A DNA stretch of 64,000 nucleotides from Lachnospiraceae bacterium OF09-6. Lineage in GTDB: Bacteria; Bacillota; Clostridia; Lachnospirales; Lachnospiraceae. This document shows, one piece after another, positions 45,426 through 55,664 of this stretch. The stretch lies in NCBI GenBank assembly GCA_003435055.1, contig QUMM01000014.1, forward strand, positions 9,904 through 73,903, given 5' to 3'. Numbering within the stretch: position 1 is the stretch's first letter; each line of letters opens with the position of its first letter. The position numbers were made by a program, and so were the translations under genes. The notes below the pieces were generated by a model. It was not told where the DNA came from, did not search any database, and saw only the letters and a list, made by a program, of their open reading frames with translations.

Positions 45426-46769
45426 ATGGAAAAAAATATGGCAACGGGCAGCCCAGGAAAGAATATCCTGTATTTTGCACTGCCGGTATTTGCGGGAAAT
45501 CTGTTTCAGCAGATTTACAATGTAGTAGATACGGTGATTGTGGGAAAGTTCGTCAGTACGGAAGCATTGGCGGCGGTGGGATCTACAGGAACCATTAACT
45601 TTATGATTTTGGGTTTTATGACAGGATTAATGGCTGGAATTACCGTGCTGACCAGTCAGCGTTTTGGTGCGGAAGACATGCGGGGAATGCGCAGAAGTGT
45701 AGCTTCTGCAGGAATGATTGCCATTGCGGCGACCATTATTCTGACGGCGATCAGTCTTTTGGGAATGCATCGCCTGCTGGTGTTGATGAATACGCCGGAT
45801 GATATTTTTGATGATGCATACCGGTATATTATGATTATCTGTGCCGGAATTCTGGTACAGGCATTGTACAACCTGTTTGCCTGCATCTTAAGGGCACTGG
45901 GAAATAGTAAGGTGCCACTTTACTTTTTGTTGTTTTCTGCATCTATGAATATCATACTGGACCTGGTATCCATTATTGTATTAAAAATGGGTGTGGCAGG
46001 AGCTGCTTATGCAACGGTCATTTCCCAGGGAGTTTCTGCGGTGCTGTGTTTTATCTATATGGTAAAGAAAGTACCAATTCTTCACCTGACCAGAGAGGAT
46101 TTTCATGTAGAAGGCAGACTGATCAAAAACCAGCTGGCTGTGGGACTGCCGATGGCATTTCAGTATTCCATTACTGCTATTGGAACCACGATGGTACAGA
46201 TGGCATTGAACACACTTGGATCTACCTATGTAGCAGCGTTTACTGCGGCCTCCAAGTGTGAGCAGATGGCCGGTCAGGCATACATAGCACTGGGATCCGC
46301 TATGGCGACCTTTGCGGCACAGAATGTGGGTGCAGGACGTTATGACCGGGTGCGTAAGGGATTTGCCAGAGCCACCATGTTTGGCGTTATCTTTTCGGTT
46401 GTAATTGGTCTGGTGATGTATTTCTTCGGATATATCGTGACGGGACTGTTTGTTACAGGCGATGCAACGCAGATCGAAGGTATGGTAGATACTTATATGA
46501 AATACACAGCATTGTTCCTGATACCACTTACTGTGGTGAATGTCTACCGAAATGGTATCCAGGGTATGGGATATGGCTTGCTGCCAATGACTGCCGGAAT
46601 TGCAGAGCTGGTGGGGCGTGGAAGCGTGGCGTTGATCGCCATTCACTATCACAGTTACGCAGGCGTATGTCTCGCCAGTCCGATGGCATGGATCCTGGCA
46701 TCTGCATTGCTGCTGACCATGTATTTTGCCATTATGAAAAAGCATCCGATGCCAAAGAAAAACTACTAA
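45426..46769 (+). CDS. MATE family multidrug efflux protein
   Basis: About 447 residues with twelve hydrophobic segments, the MATE size and pattern: PVFAGNLFQQIYNVVDTVIVG, TGLMAGITVLTSQRFGAED, ALGNSKVPLYFLL and its second-half counterpart NGIQGMGYG. These proteins export cationic drugs or metabolites using Na+ or H+. AGGAAG lies seven bases before the ATG at 45426; 45411 is an alternative start. Confidence 0.9.
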   Translation: MEKNMATGSPGKNILYFALPVFAGNLFQQIYNVVDTVIVGKFVSTEALAAVGSTGTINFMILGFMTGLMAGITVLTSQRFGAEDMRGMRRSVASAGMIAIAATIILTAISLLGMHRLLVLMNTPDDIFDDAYRYIMIICAGILVQALYNLFACILRALGNSKVPLYFLLFSASMNIILDLVSIIVLKMGVAGAAYATVISQGVSAVLCFIYMVKKVPILHLTREDFHVEGRLIKNQLAVGLPMAFQYSITAIGTTMVQMALNTLGSTYVAAFTAASKCEQMAGQAYIALGSAMATFAAQNVGAGRYDRVRKGFARATMFGVIFSVVIGLVMYFFGYIVTGLFVTGDATQIEGMVDTYMKYTALFLIPLTVVNVYRNGIQGMGYGLLPMTAGIAELVGRGSVALIAIHYHSYAGVCLASPMAWILASALLLTMYFAIMKKHPMPKKNY

Positions 46770-46851
46770 TATTAGTATAGGAATGATCCTCTTTTCCCGA
46801 TATAGTATATATACTCTAGAAAGTATGTGAATCAGGAAAGGGGGATTTTTT

Positions 46852-48569
46852 ATGAACAGGAAAAAAGCAGTTGAAAGAAATTGCAGATTATGGATGATCC
46901 TGGCAATGCTGGTTACATTGCTGATGGCAGTGGCAGTTCCGAAGCATATTGTGCAGGCAGAGAATTTTCAAGGCGTAATCTGTAATGACATAAATAAGCC
47001 AGTGACAGAGGTATTTGTCACGCCTCTCCAGGGTCAAACCTGTACGGCAGTATTTACAAATGCAACATCGTACAGAATGAAGATGGATATCGAAGTGACT
47101 GTTCATCGTACAAGAGTAATAGAAGCAGATCACAAACTGAAGCAGTTTTTATGGAACGATGGAATGACGAGCAGAACAATGAATGGCTATATTATCATGG
47201 AGCCAAATGAAACTGCGAACCTGAAATTCCAGTTTCGAACCGATTATAACGGAAATACCTCTATTACGGTAAAGCCTTCTCTGGCGACAGTGGCTGAAAA
47301 CGGTGGCAGTTCCTTCCAGGCTGCGCAGTCAGTAGGTGTGAGTGCAGAAGAGACAGGAATTATCTGTTCCGGTAATAATATATTCCAGAATGGAAGATAT
47401 TTTACATTTTATACGCCAAACCGCAGGCTGCAGAATCTGATGCTGACTGCTGAAAATGGAAAAAAGGTCATGGCATATCTGTATAGCGGAAATGACAGTG
47501 GTATGAAGAATGCATTGCTGAAAGTGGAATCTGGCGGACAGGAGAGCTACGGATCAGTCTGGCTGGAACCGGGTACTTATGTGCTGGCTATTGGTGCAAA
47601 AGGAAATGGACAGTATGCAAGCTATCGCTATCGAATGACAGGAAGAGATTATATCCGGGCGACAGGCGTATCACTGACCTGTACAGAAAGCGACCTGACG
47701 ATTGATGAAGGAACCCGTTACACGCCAAGAACTTTTACATTTGTTGCATCTACGATCCCTGCAAACAGTGATGATAAGCTCAATCAGATAGAGAGCAGTG
47801 GCAAGATCTCCTGTCAGACAGAAGGAAGCGTTTACGGAGAAAATACGAAAAGCTTTACAGTGACCTTTGATGCTTCTGGCTATAGGGGATATCAGGCTGG
47901 CTCTGCTACGATTAAGGTAACATCCACCAATGGCTGACGTCTGCAGGATTATCTGTTTTTGCAAAAGCCGGTACGCCGTCTGTTCCTTACTACAAAGTTT
48001 ATCCAACTCAGGTGGTATTTTCTGTTCTGGCAAATGGAAGCCATGGATCCAGTGATGTAGCTGTTTATCAGAAATCGGGTTCGAGCTGGAAGCATCTCGG
48101 CAAGAATCAGAAGGGTGAAACGGTTGCGAACAAATTGAAAGCAAATACCAATTATCAGTTTAAATTTGTGGAATCTGCGCAAAGAGCAGATGGAACATGG
48201 GTAGAAGGAACACCTCTTTACAAAACAATACGGACACAGCGGAAAGAAAAACCTGCAATCCGTTCCGTAAAAGTATCAAAGGTTAAAGTGAGATACAAAT
48301 GGAAATATCTGACGTATGTGGGCTGGAGAAAATGGTGGTATACAGACTTCAGAGTAACAGTTACACTGAAGAAAAAACTGCCGGCCGGACAGAAGCTGTA
48401 CATCAACGGAAGACAGGCCAGCGGAAAAGGTAAAAAATATAGTATGTATTTTTCACTGAATGGTAAAAAGAAAGGAAAATCTTATACACTGAGCATTCAG
48501 CCATATGGACGAAAAGGTGATGCAGAGATGTTCGGAACATCTATGAAGAAAAAAATACGTATCAGATAA
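46852..48569 (+). CDS. Secreted cell-surface protein of unknown function (one frameshift)
   Basis: A signal peptide (MILAMLVTLLMAVAVPKHIVQA) follows a basic start. The frame stops at 47935, but adding one base at about 47932-47934 reads TNGLTSAGLSVFAKAGTP and carries on to 48569, giving about 572 residues. The first half has beta-rich text with a pre-peptidase-like pattern (GRYFTFYTPNRRLQNLMLTA, GTYVLAIGAKG). The second half is basic and resembles a fibronectin-like domain (LKANTNYQFKFVESAQRADG) with a Lys-rich end. No enzyme motif is seen. Probably a wall-associated adhesin or matrix protein. Confidence 0.7.
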
Positions 48570-48586
48570 AACAACGGCAACCTGAC

Positions 48587-48631
48587 GGGGACGGGATTTT
48601 CTGGCTTTAGAAGCCAGAAAATCCCGTCCCC
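48587..48631. terminator. Perfect 21-bp hairpin between convergent genes
   Basis: Left arm 48587-48607 and right arm 48611-48631 are fully complementary around the loop TAG. It is a very stable bidirectional terminator or a copy of a dispersed palindromic repeat with GGGGACGGG ends. Confidence 0.7.
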
Positions 48632-48636
48632 AATAG

Positions 48637-49140
48637 TTATATATCCAATGCTTCTATGATAGAAGAAACTGTCTGAGAAATATTCAGACCGCGTTCTTTT
48701 ATGCTCAGCTGAGCATATTTTTGATAATATGGCAGGCGTTCTTCGTAAATATCACGGAAAGAATTACCATGGCGAAGAACAACACCACGACGCTCAAAGT
48801 TGCCAACACGTTTTTTCAGAACCGGATAATCCACATCCAGATAAACAACCGTACCGATTTCCTGAAAATGTTTCATGGCGTTTTCTCCAAAGACAGCACT
48901 GCCGCCCGGGGCAATGACGCTTTTGGATACATTCACCTGGCTGTTGATCTGATCTTCAATACGGATGAATTCTTCCACACCTTTTTCCTCGATGATCTGC
49001 CATAAAAGCTTTCCTTCTTTTTGCTGTATGATCAGATCGGTATCTACAAACTGATAGCCAAGTACCTTGGCAAGTACCACGCCGACAGTGCTTTTTCCGG
49101 CGCCAGGCATACCGATTAAAATAATATTATCTTTATTCAT
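48637..49140 (-). CDS. aroK: Shikimate kinase
   Basis: 167 residues, the usual length. P-loop GMPGAGKST, shikimate-binding Asp and Arg in FVDTDLIIQ and FIRIEDQ, GGSAVFG and the lid Arg region ERRGVVLRHGNSFRDIYEER are visible. It phosphorylates shikimate at O3 in chorismate synthesis. The gene stands alone with a divergent neighbour. Confidence 0.92.
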   Translation of the reverse strand: MNKDNIILIGMPGAGKSTVGVVLAKVLGYQFVDTDLIIQQKEGKLLWQIIEEKGVEEFIRIEDQINSQVNVSKSVIAPGGSAVFGENAMKHFQEIGTVVYLDVDYPVLKKRVGNFERRGVVLRHGNSFRDIYEERLPYYQKYAQLSIKERGLNISQTVSSIIEALDI

Positions 49141-49225
49141 ATAGAAATCCCCTCTGTAACACGAAAAATTTCACTTCAATAGTTTACTATACCGTACACT
49201 TTCCGGAAATGCAATAAAAACTCTG

Positions 49226-49253
49226 TTGTACACAGACAGATATATGCTATGAT
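49226..49253 (+). promoter_or_regulatory. Promoter of the MacB/FtsX-type exporter
   Basis: TTGTAC (49226-49231), 16 bases, TATGAT (49248-49253), about 40 bases before the ATPase gene. Confidence 0.5.
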
Positions 49254-49291
49254 AAAAGTGACTATGTAAAAAAGAAAGGCAGAAGCACAGT

Positions 49292-49996
49292 ATGGAAAAA
49301 TTTGTTTCGCTGAGAAATGTATCGAAAATTTATCAGATGGGTGAAGTGGAGATCCGTGCGGTGGATGGCATTGATTTTGATATCGAAAAAGGAGAATTTG
49401 TGGTGATCGTAGGTCCCAGTGGAGCCGGAAAGACTACCGTGCTGAATATTCTGGGAGGTATGGATACAGCGACTACAGGTCAGGTACTGGTAGATGGCAG
49501 AGATATTGCAAAATATAATCAGAAGCAGCTGACCGGATACCGGAGAGATGATATTGGCTTCGTTTTTCAGTTTTATAATCTGATTCCGAATCTGACTGCT
49601 CTGGAAAATGTAGAGCTGGCGCTGCAGATCTGCAAGCACCCACTGGATGCGGGACAGGTAATGGAAGAAGTGGGTCTGGGGCATCGTATGAAAAACTTTC
49701 CGGCGCAGCTGTCCGGCGGAGAGCAGCAAAGGGTATCGATTGCCCGTGCGCTGGCCAAAAATCCCAAACTGCTGTTGTGTGATGAGCCGACCGGGGCACT
49801 GGATTATCAGACTGGAAAAGCAATTTTGAAGCAGCTGCAGGATATGTGCAGAGAAAAAGGGATGACGGTGATTGTCATTACTCACAATTCGGCTATTGCA
49901 CCGATGGCTGACCGGGTGATTAAGATCAAGAACGGAAAAGTAGCAGACATGAGACAGAATGAGTCTCCGATGTCTGTAGCAGATATTGAATGGTAA
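49292..49996 (+). CDS. ABC transporter ATPase, MacB/LolD type
   Basis: 234 residues with Walker [11 protein letters not shown] loop FVFQFYNL, signature LSGGEQQR and Walker [12 protein letters not shown]. It is the energy unit of the large FtsX-like permease encoded 22 bases on. Such pairs export peptides or lipids or act mechanically on the envelope. Confidence 0.9.
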   Translation: MEKFVSLRNVSKIYQMGEVEIRAVDGIDFDIEKGEFVVIVGPSGAGKTTVLNILGGMDTATTGQVLVDGRDIAKYNQKQLTGYRRDDIGFVFQFYNLIPNLTALENVELALQICKHPLDAGQVMEEVGLGHRMKNFPAQLSGGEQQRVSIARALAKNPKLLLCDEPTGALDYQTGKAILKQLQDMCREKGMTVIVITHNSAIAPMADRVIKIKNGKVADMRQNESPMSVADIEW

Positions 49997-50018
49997 GTGG
50001 AGTATAAAGGAACTGGCT

Positions 50019-53000
50019 ATGAAGAAAAAGGCACTGAGAAAAGATTTTTATATGGAAGTAAAAAAGAGTCTGAATCGATTTATTTCCATTTTTCTGATTG
50101 TGGCGCTGGGTGTGGCATTTTATTCCGGCATTCAGTCTGCAGCCCCGGATATGCGGTATTCTGGAGATGCTTATTTTGATCAGCATCAGTTGATGGATCT
50201 GAAGGTAATCAGTACCATGGGACTGACGGAAAAGGATGTGGAGGCCATCAGCCAGACGGATGGTGTGGAACTGGCCGAAGCCGGTTATATGACAGATGTG
50301 TTATGTGAGAAAGGAACAGACCGGTATGCGCTGCGGGTAGAGTCTGTCACCCCGACATTGAATCAGTTGACCGCCAAAGAGGGACGGCTGCCCCAAACAT
50401 CCGGAGAATGTTTTGTAGACATTGAGTTTCTGAATAAAACAGATTACAGAATCGGAGATACTATTACCTTTTTTCTGGAGGACGAGGATGATTATAAGCT
50501 GAAGAAAAAGGAGTTTACCATCGTCGGAGCAGGAAGCAGTCCACTGTATATTTCTTTTAACCGGGGAAATACCACGCTGGGAACAGGGGAATTGGCAGGA
50601 GCGGCATATATACTGCCGGAAGACTTTGATTATGAAGTCTATACGAATGTGTATATCAAAGTAAAAGAAGCAGATACGCTGACGGCTTATACGGATGCCT
50701 ATGATATGCTGATAGCAGAAGTACAGCAGAGACTGGAAGATATTTCCGGAGAGCGCTGTGAGATTCGTTATCGGGAAATACAGGATGAGGCGAATGAAAA
50801 GCTGGAGGATGCCAGAAAAGAGCTGACAGATGGTGAAGCGGAGGCTGAGAGCGAACTGTCCGAAGCCTGGGATGAGATCTATGATGGAGAGAATGAGATC
50901 TATGATGCAAAGCTGAAGCTGGCGAGGGCGAAGCGGGATCTGGAAGACGGGGAGAAAAAGATCCGGGATGGAGAGAAGGAGCTGGCAGACGGCAGAACAC
51001 AGATTGCAGAGAATGAGCAGAAGCTGGCAGATGGACGTGTGCAGTTAAATGATGGATGGAATAAACTGAATCAGGGAAAAAAGACACTGAAAAGTAAACA
51101 AAATAAATTCGATACCACTTATAAGGAGACCACCGCGAAGCTGGATAGTGCGCAGGAGCAGCTGGATCAGAAAAAAGCAGAGCTGGAAGACGGACGGACG
51201 CAGTATGAGGCTGGTAAGAAAGAGTATGAGGAACAGCTTGCTCAGTATCAGGCCGGAGAAGCGGCTTATACAGAGGGAAAAGAACAGTATGATGCGGCTG
51301 TGGCAGCCTGGCCGGCACAGAAGGCAGAACTGGAAGCACAGAAGGCAGCCTGTGAGCAGGGATTGGCTACGCTGCAGAGCAATGTATCCGGTCTGACAGA
51401 TGCAGTATCCCAGGCACAGGCGGCAGTGGCACAGTTTCAAGATGCGGTAAATGCTGCTTCGGCGAATCTGACAACACTGCAGAATCGAAAGGCAGAACTG
51501 GAGCAAAAGAAAGCGCAGCTGGAAGCAGAGAAACAGGCTGCACAGGATGCTCTGGGAGAGGATGAGACGCTGGATGAAAATAAATATCGATTATCGCCAG
51601 AAGAACAGGCAGAACTGGATGCACTTCCTGGGCAGATTGCCAGTGCCCAGGCAGAGCTGGATGCACAAAATGCAGCTCTTGTTCAGGCACAGGAGCAACA
51701 GGCACAGGCGCAGGGAGCGTTGGACGAGGTAAACGCACAGATTCAGCAGCTGCAAGGTAATATTGCAGAGATTGAGACGGGAATTGCCACTGCAGAAGCA
51801 GCATTTGCAGAAAATGAAGCACAGCTGACAGCTACCAGAGCACAGCTGGACGAAGGAAAGCTACAACTGGATGCAGTACCGGCTCAGCTGGAAACATCTT
51901 TAAAGCAGATTGAGGAAGGAGAAGCTGCCATTATTTCTGCGCAGAGTGAGATCGACTCCGGACGTGCTCAGCTGGAGGATGGCAAAAAACAGCTGAAAGA
52001 GGCAAAAAAGAAGATCAGAAAAAATGAGCAAAAGCTGAATAATTCAGAAGCAGAATTACAAAGCGGAGCAGCCCAACTGGCAGATGGAAAAGCAAAGCTG
52101 GCAGACTCGGAACAAAAACTAGAAGATGCGAAAAAGAGCGTGGAAGACGGCAAAAAAGAAATCGCAGATGGAGAAAAAGAACTGGCTGAAAATGAGGATA
52201 AGCTGGCAGATGGAAAAATCGAGTATGAAAAGGGAAAAAAAGAGGCTGAGGATAAGATCGCTGATGGGAAAAAGAAGCTGGCGGATGCAGAAAAAGAAGT
52301 AGCAGATCTGGAATATCCGGAATGGACCGTCAGCGACCGCAGTGATTTGCCGGAAAATATCGGATATGGAGAAAATGCAGACCGTATGAGAAATATCGGT
52401 CAGGTATTTCCGGTAATGTTTTTCCTGGTAGCAGCGCTGATCAGTCTGACCACTATGACACGAATGGTAGAAGAAGAACGGACACAGATCGGTACGCTGA
52501 AGGCGCTTGGATACGGAAAAGCAGCCATTGCATCCAAGTATCTTTGTTATGCTTTATTTGCTACATTGGGAGGCAGCCTGGCAGGTATCGCATTCGGAGA
52601 AAAATTCCTGCCGTTTGTCATAGTGACATCTTACCGGATTATGTACCATCACATGACCAATATCGAGCTGCCTTATAACATGAAATTTGCAATAATTGCT
52701 ACCGTTGCGGCTCTGGCAAGTACCATGTTGGCTACGCTGGCGGCCTGCTATAAAGAGCTTGCCACTACACCGGCGGTATTGATGCGGCCGCCTGCACCAA
52801 AAGAAGGAAAGCGGGTATTTCTGGAGCGTGTACCGTTTATCTGGAAGCATTTAAGCTTCAGCTGGAAATCAACAGTGCGAAATCTACTTCGTTATAAAAA
52901 GCGATTTTTCATGACAGTATTTGGTATCGGTGGCTGTATGGCACTGATGCTGGTGGGATATGGTCTAAGGGATTCGATTTCCAATATCGGACATCTGCAG

Positions 53001-53999
53001 TTCAACCAGTTACAGCTTTATGACGCCCTGGTAATTTTAGATACGGATGCTTCGCCGGAAGAAAAAGAGGCATTGAAGGAGCGTGTTGACAAAAATGATA
53101 CGGTAGCAAATGCTACTGAGGCATTGATGCAGAAAGAAACCGTGAGACGTGATAAGAAGTCCTGGAATGTATACCTGATGGTACCGGAGGATATGGAACA
53201 GGTCAGCGAGTTTCTGGTATTTCGTGACCGCGAAAGTGGTGAGCATTATCAGCTGACGGACGAGGGCGCTGTGATTACAGAGAAGATTGCCGATCTGTGT
53301 GGCGTAAAAGCCGGAGATACGCTCATACTGGAGGACGAAAAACTGGGAGCTATCGAGGTGCCGATTGCAGCAGTGACAGAAAATTATCTGTCCCATTACA
53401 TCTATATGACACCGGGATTATATGAAGCATGTACACAAAAAATACCGGAATACAATGAAATCATGTTCCGGGCAGAAAGTGGCACAGATATGGCGGCACT
53501 GGAAACGCTCGGCCAGGGCTTTTTGAATGAACCGGCGGCACTGAGTATCAGCTATACTATATCAACAATGAGTCAGATTGACAGTATGCTGTCTACGCTG
53601 GATTCTGTAATTGTGGTATTGATTATATCTGCCGGACTGCTGGCCTTTGTGGTGTTGTATAATCTGAGCAATATCAATATCAATGAGCGAAAGCGGGAAC
53701 TGGCGACGCTGAAGGTACTGGGATTTTATGACCGGGAGGTTGATGCCTATGTGTACCGGGAAAACATACTGATTACAGCGATTGGCATACTGGCCGGCAT
53801 GGGAATGGGAAAAATACTGCATTACTTTGTTATCACCACAGTGGAAGTAGATGCAACCATGTTTGGACGGAATATTAATCCACCAAGCTATCTGATTTCC
53901 GCAGTATTTACGGTTGTATTTTCCGTACTGGTCAATGCAGTCATGCACCAGAAGCTGAAAAAAATCGATATGGTGGAATCGCTGAAGAGTATTGAATAA
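50019..53999 (+). CDS. FtsX-like ABC permease with a very long extracytoplasmic coiled coil
   Basis: About 1326 residues from the ATG at 50019 (AAAGGA before it). A membrane segment at about 20-40 is followed by a MacB-type periplasmic-core-like domain. Residues ~260-770 are an extended heptad-rich region full of LADGRxQL- and DGEKELADG-like repeats. Then come FtsX domains (MTRMVEEERTQIGTLKALGY, and INERKRELATLKVLGF near the end). The two permease domains make it a full transporter with the preceding ATPase. The coiled coil, some 500 residues, could reach across the wall to a partner or substrate. Such giant FtsX proteins are common in Clostridia with unknown cargo. Confidence 0.88.
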   Translation: MKKKALRKDFYMEVKKSLNRFISIFLIVALGVAFYSGIQSAAPDMRYSGDAYFDQHQLMDLKVISTMGLTEKDVEAISQTDGVELAEAGYMTDVLCEKGTDRYALRVESVTPTLNQLTAKEGRLPQTSGECFVDIEFLNKTDYRIGDTITFFLEDEDDYKLKKKEFTIVGAGSSPLYISFNRGNTTLGTGELAGAAYILPEDFDYEVYTNVYIKVKEADTLTAYTDAYDMLIAEVQQRLEDISGERCEIRYREIQDEANEKLEDARKELTDGEAEAESELSEAWDEIYDGENEIYDAKLKLARAKRDLEDGEKKIRDGEKELADGRTQIAENEQKLADGRVQLNDGWNKLNQGKKTLKSKQNKFDTTYKETTAKLDSAQEQLDQKKAELEDGRTQYEAGKKEYEEQLAQYQAGEAAYTEGKEQYDAAVAAWPAQKAELEAQKAACEQGLATLQSNVSGLTDAVSQAQAAVAQFQDAVNAASANLTTLQNRKAELEQKKAQLEAEKQAAQDALGEDETLDENKYRLSPEEQAELDALPGQIASAQAELDAQNAALVQAQEQQAQAQGALDEVNAQIQQLQGNIAEIETGIATAEAAFAENEAQLTATRAQLDEGKLQLDAVPAQLETSLKQIEEGEAAIISAQSEIDSGRAQLEDGKKQLKEAKKKIRKNEQKLNNSEAELQSGAAQLADGKAKLADSEQKLEDAKKSVEDGKKEIADGEKELAENEDKLADGKIEYEKGKKEAEDKIADGKKKLADAEKEVADLEYPEWTVSDRSDLPENIGYGENADRMRNIGQVFPVMFFLVAALISLTTMTRMVEEERTQIGTLKALGYGKAAIASKYLCYALFATLGGSLAGIAFGEKFLPFVIVTSYRIMYHHMTNIELPYNMKFAIIATVAALASTMLATLAACYKELATTPAVLMRPPAPKEGKRVFLERVPFIWKHLSFSWKSTVRNLLRYKKRFFMTVFGIGGCMALMLVGYGLRDSISNIGHLQFNQLQLYDALVILDTDASPEEKEALKERVDKNDTVANATEALMQKETVRRDKKSWNVYLMVPEDMEQVSEFLVFRDRESGEHYQLTDEGAVITEKIADLCGVKAGDTLILEDEKLGAIEVPIAAVTENYLSHYIYMTPGLYEACTQKIPEYNEIMFRAESGTDMAALETLGQGFLNEPAALSISYTISTMSQIDSMLSTLDSVIVVLIISAGLLAFVVLYNLSNININERKRELATLKVLGFYDREVDAYVYRENILITAIGILAGMGMGKILHYFVITTVEVDATMFGRNINPPSYLISAVFTVVFSVLVNAVMHQKLKKIDMVESLKSIE

Positions 54000-54022
54000 T
54001 ATGGTGGAAACGAGGAAAGAAA

Positions 54023-55588
54023 ATGGTATCATTACCAAGAGAATTTGAGATAAAAATGAAGAAGCTCCTGGGAGCAGAATATGAGGAGTTCCTGGCTTCT
54101 TATGACCGGCCGAGAAATTTTGGCCTGCGGGTAAATGTGGATAAGATTTCAACGGAGGAATTTGAAAAAAAGGCACCCTTTCATCTGACAAAAATTCCGT
54201 GGACAGAGAATGGATATTATTACGAAGAGCAGGATATGCCTGCCAGACATCCGTTTTATTATGCCGGGTTATATTATTTGCAGGAACCAAGTGCCATGAC
54301 GCCGGCATCCAGACTGGTGTCACAGCCGGGAGACCGGGTGCTGGATCTGTGCGCCGCCCCGGGTGGCAAGGCAACGGAACTGGGAGCCCGTCTTCATGGA
54401 AAAGGGGTACTGGTGGCCAATGATATTAGTGCATCCAGAGCAAAAGCTCTATTGAAAAACGTGGAGGTTTTTGGTATCCGCAATTCCTTTATTGTGAACG
54501 AGGTTCCGGCGAAGCTGGCAGAAAACTTTCCAGAATTTTTTGACAAAATTCTGGTGGACGCACCGTGTTCTGGAGAAGGAATGTTTCGAAAGGATCCTGC
54601 TGTAGCCAAAGTATGGGATGGAAATAAACCGTATGAATGTGCAAAACAGCAAAAAGAGATCATTACCAGAGCCGCACAGATGCTGGCACCGGGAGGAGAT
54701 TTGCTGTATTCTACCTGTACCTTTTCACCTGAGGAAAATGAACAGGTGATACAATTCCTGCTGGATAGCAGAGAGGATATGGAGATCCGGGAAATAAAGC
54801 CATTTGAGGGATTTGCACCGGGACGTCCGGATGTGGCTTATGAAGGATGGGACAGTGAAACAGTGGATAATGAAGAGCAGGGCATCGGCAGAAGAATGGG
54901 AAGCGAAGATCTGAGAAAATGTGTTCGTATCTGGCCGCATAAGATGGCAGGGGAAGGTCATTTCCTGGCGCTGCTTCATAAGAGAGCAGCTGAAGAAACA
55001 GCAGGAGAACAAAAAAACGATAGAGTTGTGTCGAATAACAGCGAGACAACGGTGGACGAACAGAAGAACCAGGTGCAGGGAGATATTTCCGATATCAAAG
55101 GTATCGGAAAACCGGAGACAAAGGCGTTGACAGAATTTTTTGCAGATGTTTCCATGGAGATGAACTGGAAGCAGGTAGAGGTCCACAAGGGACAGGTCTA
55201 TCTGGTGCCGGAAGCGCTTGGCGCCCGTAAAGGTCTGGTATTTCTGCGAAATGGTCTGTATCTGGGAGAAATCCGCAAGGATCGTTTTGAGCCAAGTCAG
55301 TCGTTTGCCATGGCATTGAAAAAGAAGGAATACATGGCAGTCATTGATCTGGATTACAGTGATATGCGTGTGGAAAAATATCTCAGGGGAGAGACATTGG
55401 ACGTAGATGATATCGTTGCGAAGAATTTTCAGGCAGTGTCTGAGGCAGACCTGCCGAAAGCAGTCGGAAAGCGGCTGGAAAAGGGCTGGCAGCTGGTATG
55501 TGTCAACGGATATCCACTGGGATGGGGCAAGCTGGTGAACGGAACCCTGAAAAATAAATATCATGCCGGATGGCGTATGAAATATTAA
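54023..55588 (+). CDS. rsmF: 16S rRNA cytosine-C5 methyltransferase, RsmF/NOP2 family
   Basis: 521 residues. The SAM site is VLDLCAAPGGKATELG, motif IV with the first catalytic Cys is LVDAPCSGEGMFRKD, and motif VI with the second Cys is LLYSTCTFSPEENE. A family N-terminal domain and a C-terminal RNA-binding part (LSPEIFF-free, ending in NGTLKNKYHAGWRMKY) frame it, as in RsmF, which makes 5-methylcytosine in 16S rRNA. A low-complexity linker of about 45 residues lies in the middle. Confidence 0.88.
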   Translation: MVSLPREFEIKMKKLLGAEYEEFLASYDRPRNFGLRVNVDKISTEEFEKKAPFHLTKIPWTENGYYYEEQDMPARHPFYYAGLYYLQEPSAMTPASRLVSQPGDRVLDLCAAPGGKATELGARLHGKGVLVANDISASRAKALLKNVEVFGIRNSFIVNEVPAKLAENFPEFFDKILVDAPCSGEGMFRKDPAVAKVWDGNKPYECAKQQKEIITRAAQMLAPGGDLLYSTCTFSPEENEQVIQFLLDSREDMEIREIKPFEGFAPGRPDVAYEGWDSETVDNEEQGIGRRMGSEDLRKCVRIWPHKMAGEGHFLALLHKRAAEETAGEQKNDRVVSNNSETTVDEQKNQVQGDISDIKGIGKPETKALTEFFADVSMEMNWKQVEVHKGQVYLVPEALGARKGLVFLRNGLYLGEIRKDRFEPSQSFAMALKKKEYMAVIDLDYSDMRVEKYLRGETLDVDDIVAKNFQAVSEADLPKAVGKRLEKGWQLVCVNGYPLGWGKLVNGTLKNKYHAGWRMKY

Positions 55589-55664
55589 GCGGGAAGCGAC
55601 TGCGTTCATGAGCAAGTAGCGAAGCGGATTGCGAATGTCCGCTTTACTGGAAAGAGGTGGGCAG

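Noticed and set aside
50656..52153. Long reverse-strand frames within the FtsX permease
   Set aside because: They mirror the repetitive coiled-coil coding sequence and have Pro/Leu/Ser-rich low-complexity text with no family features.
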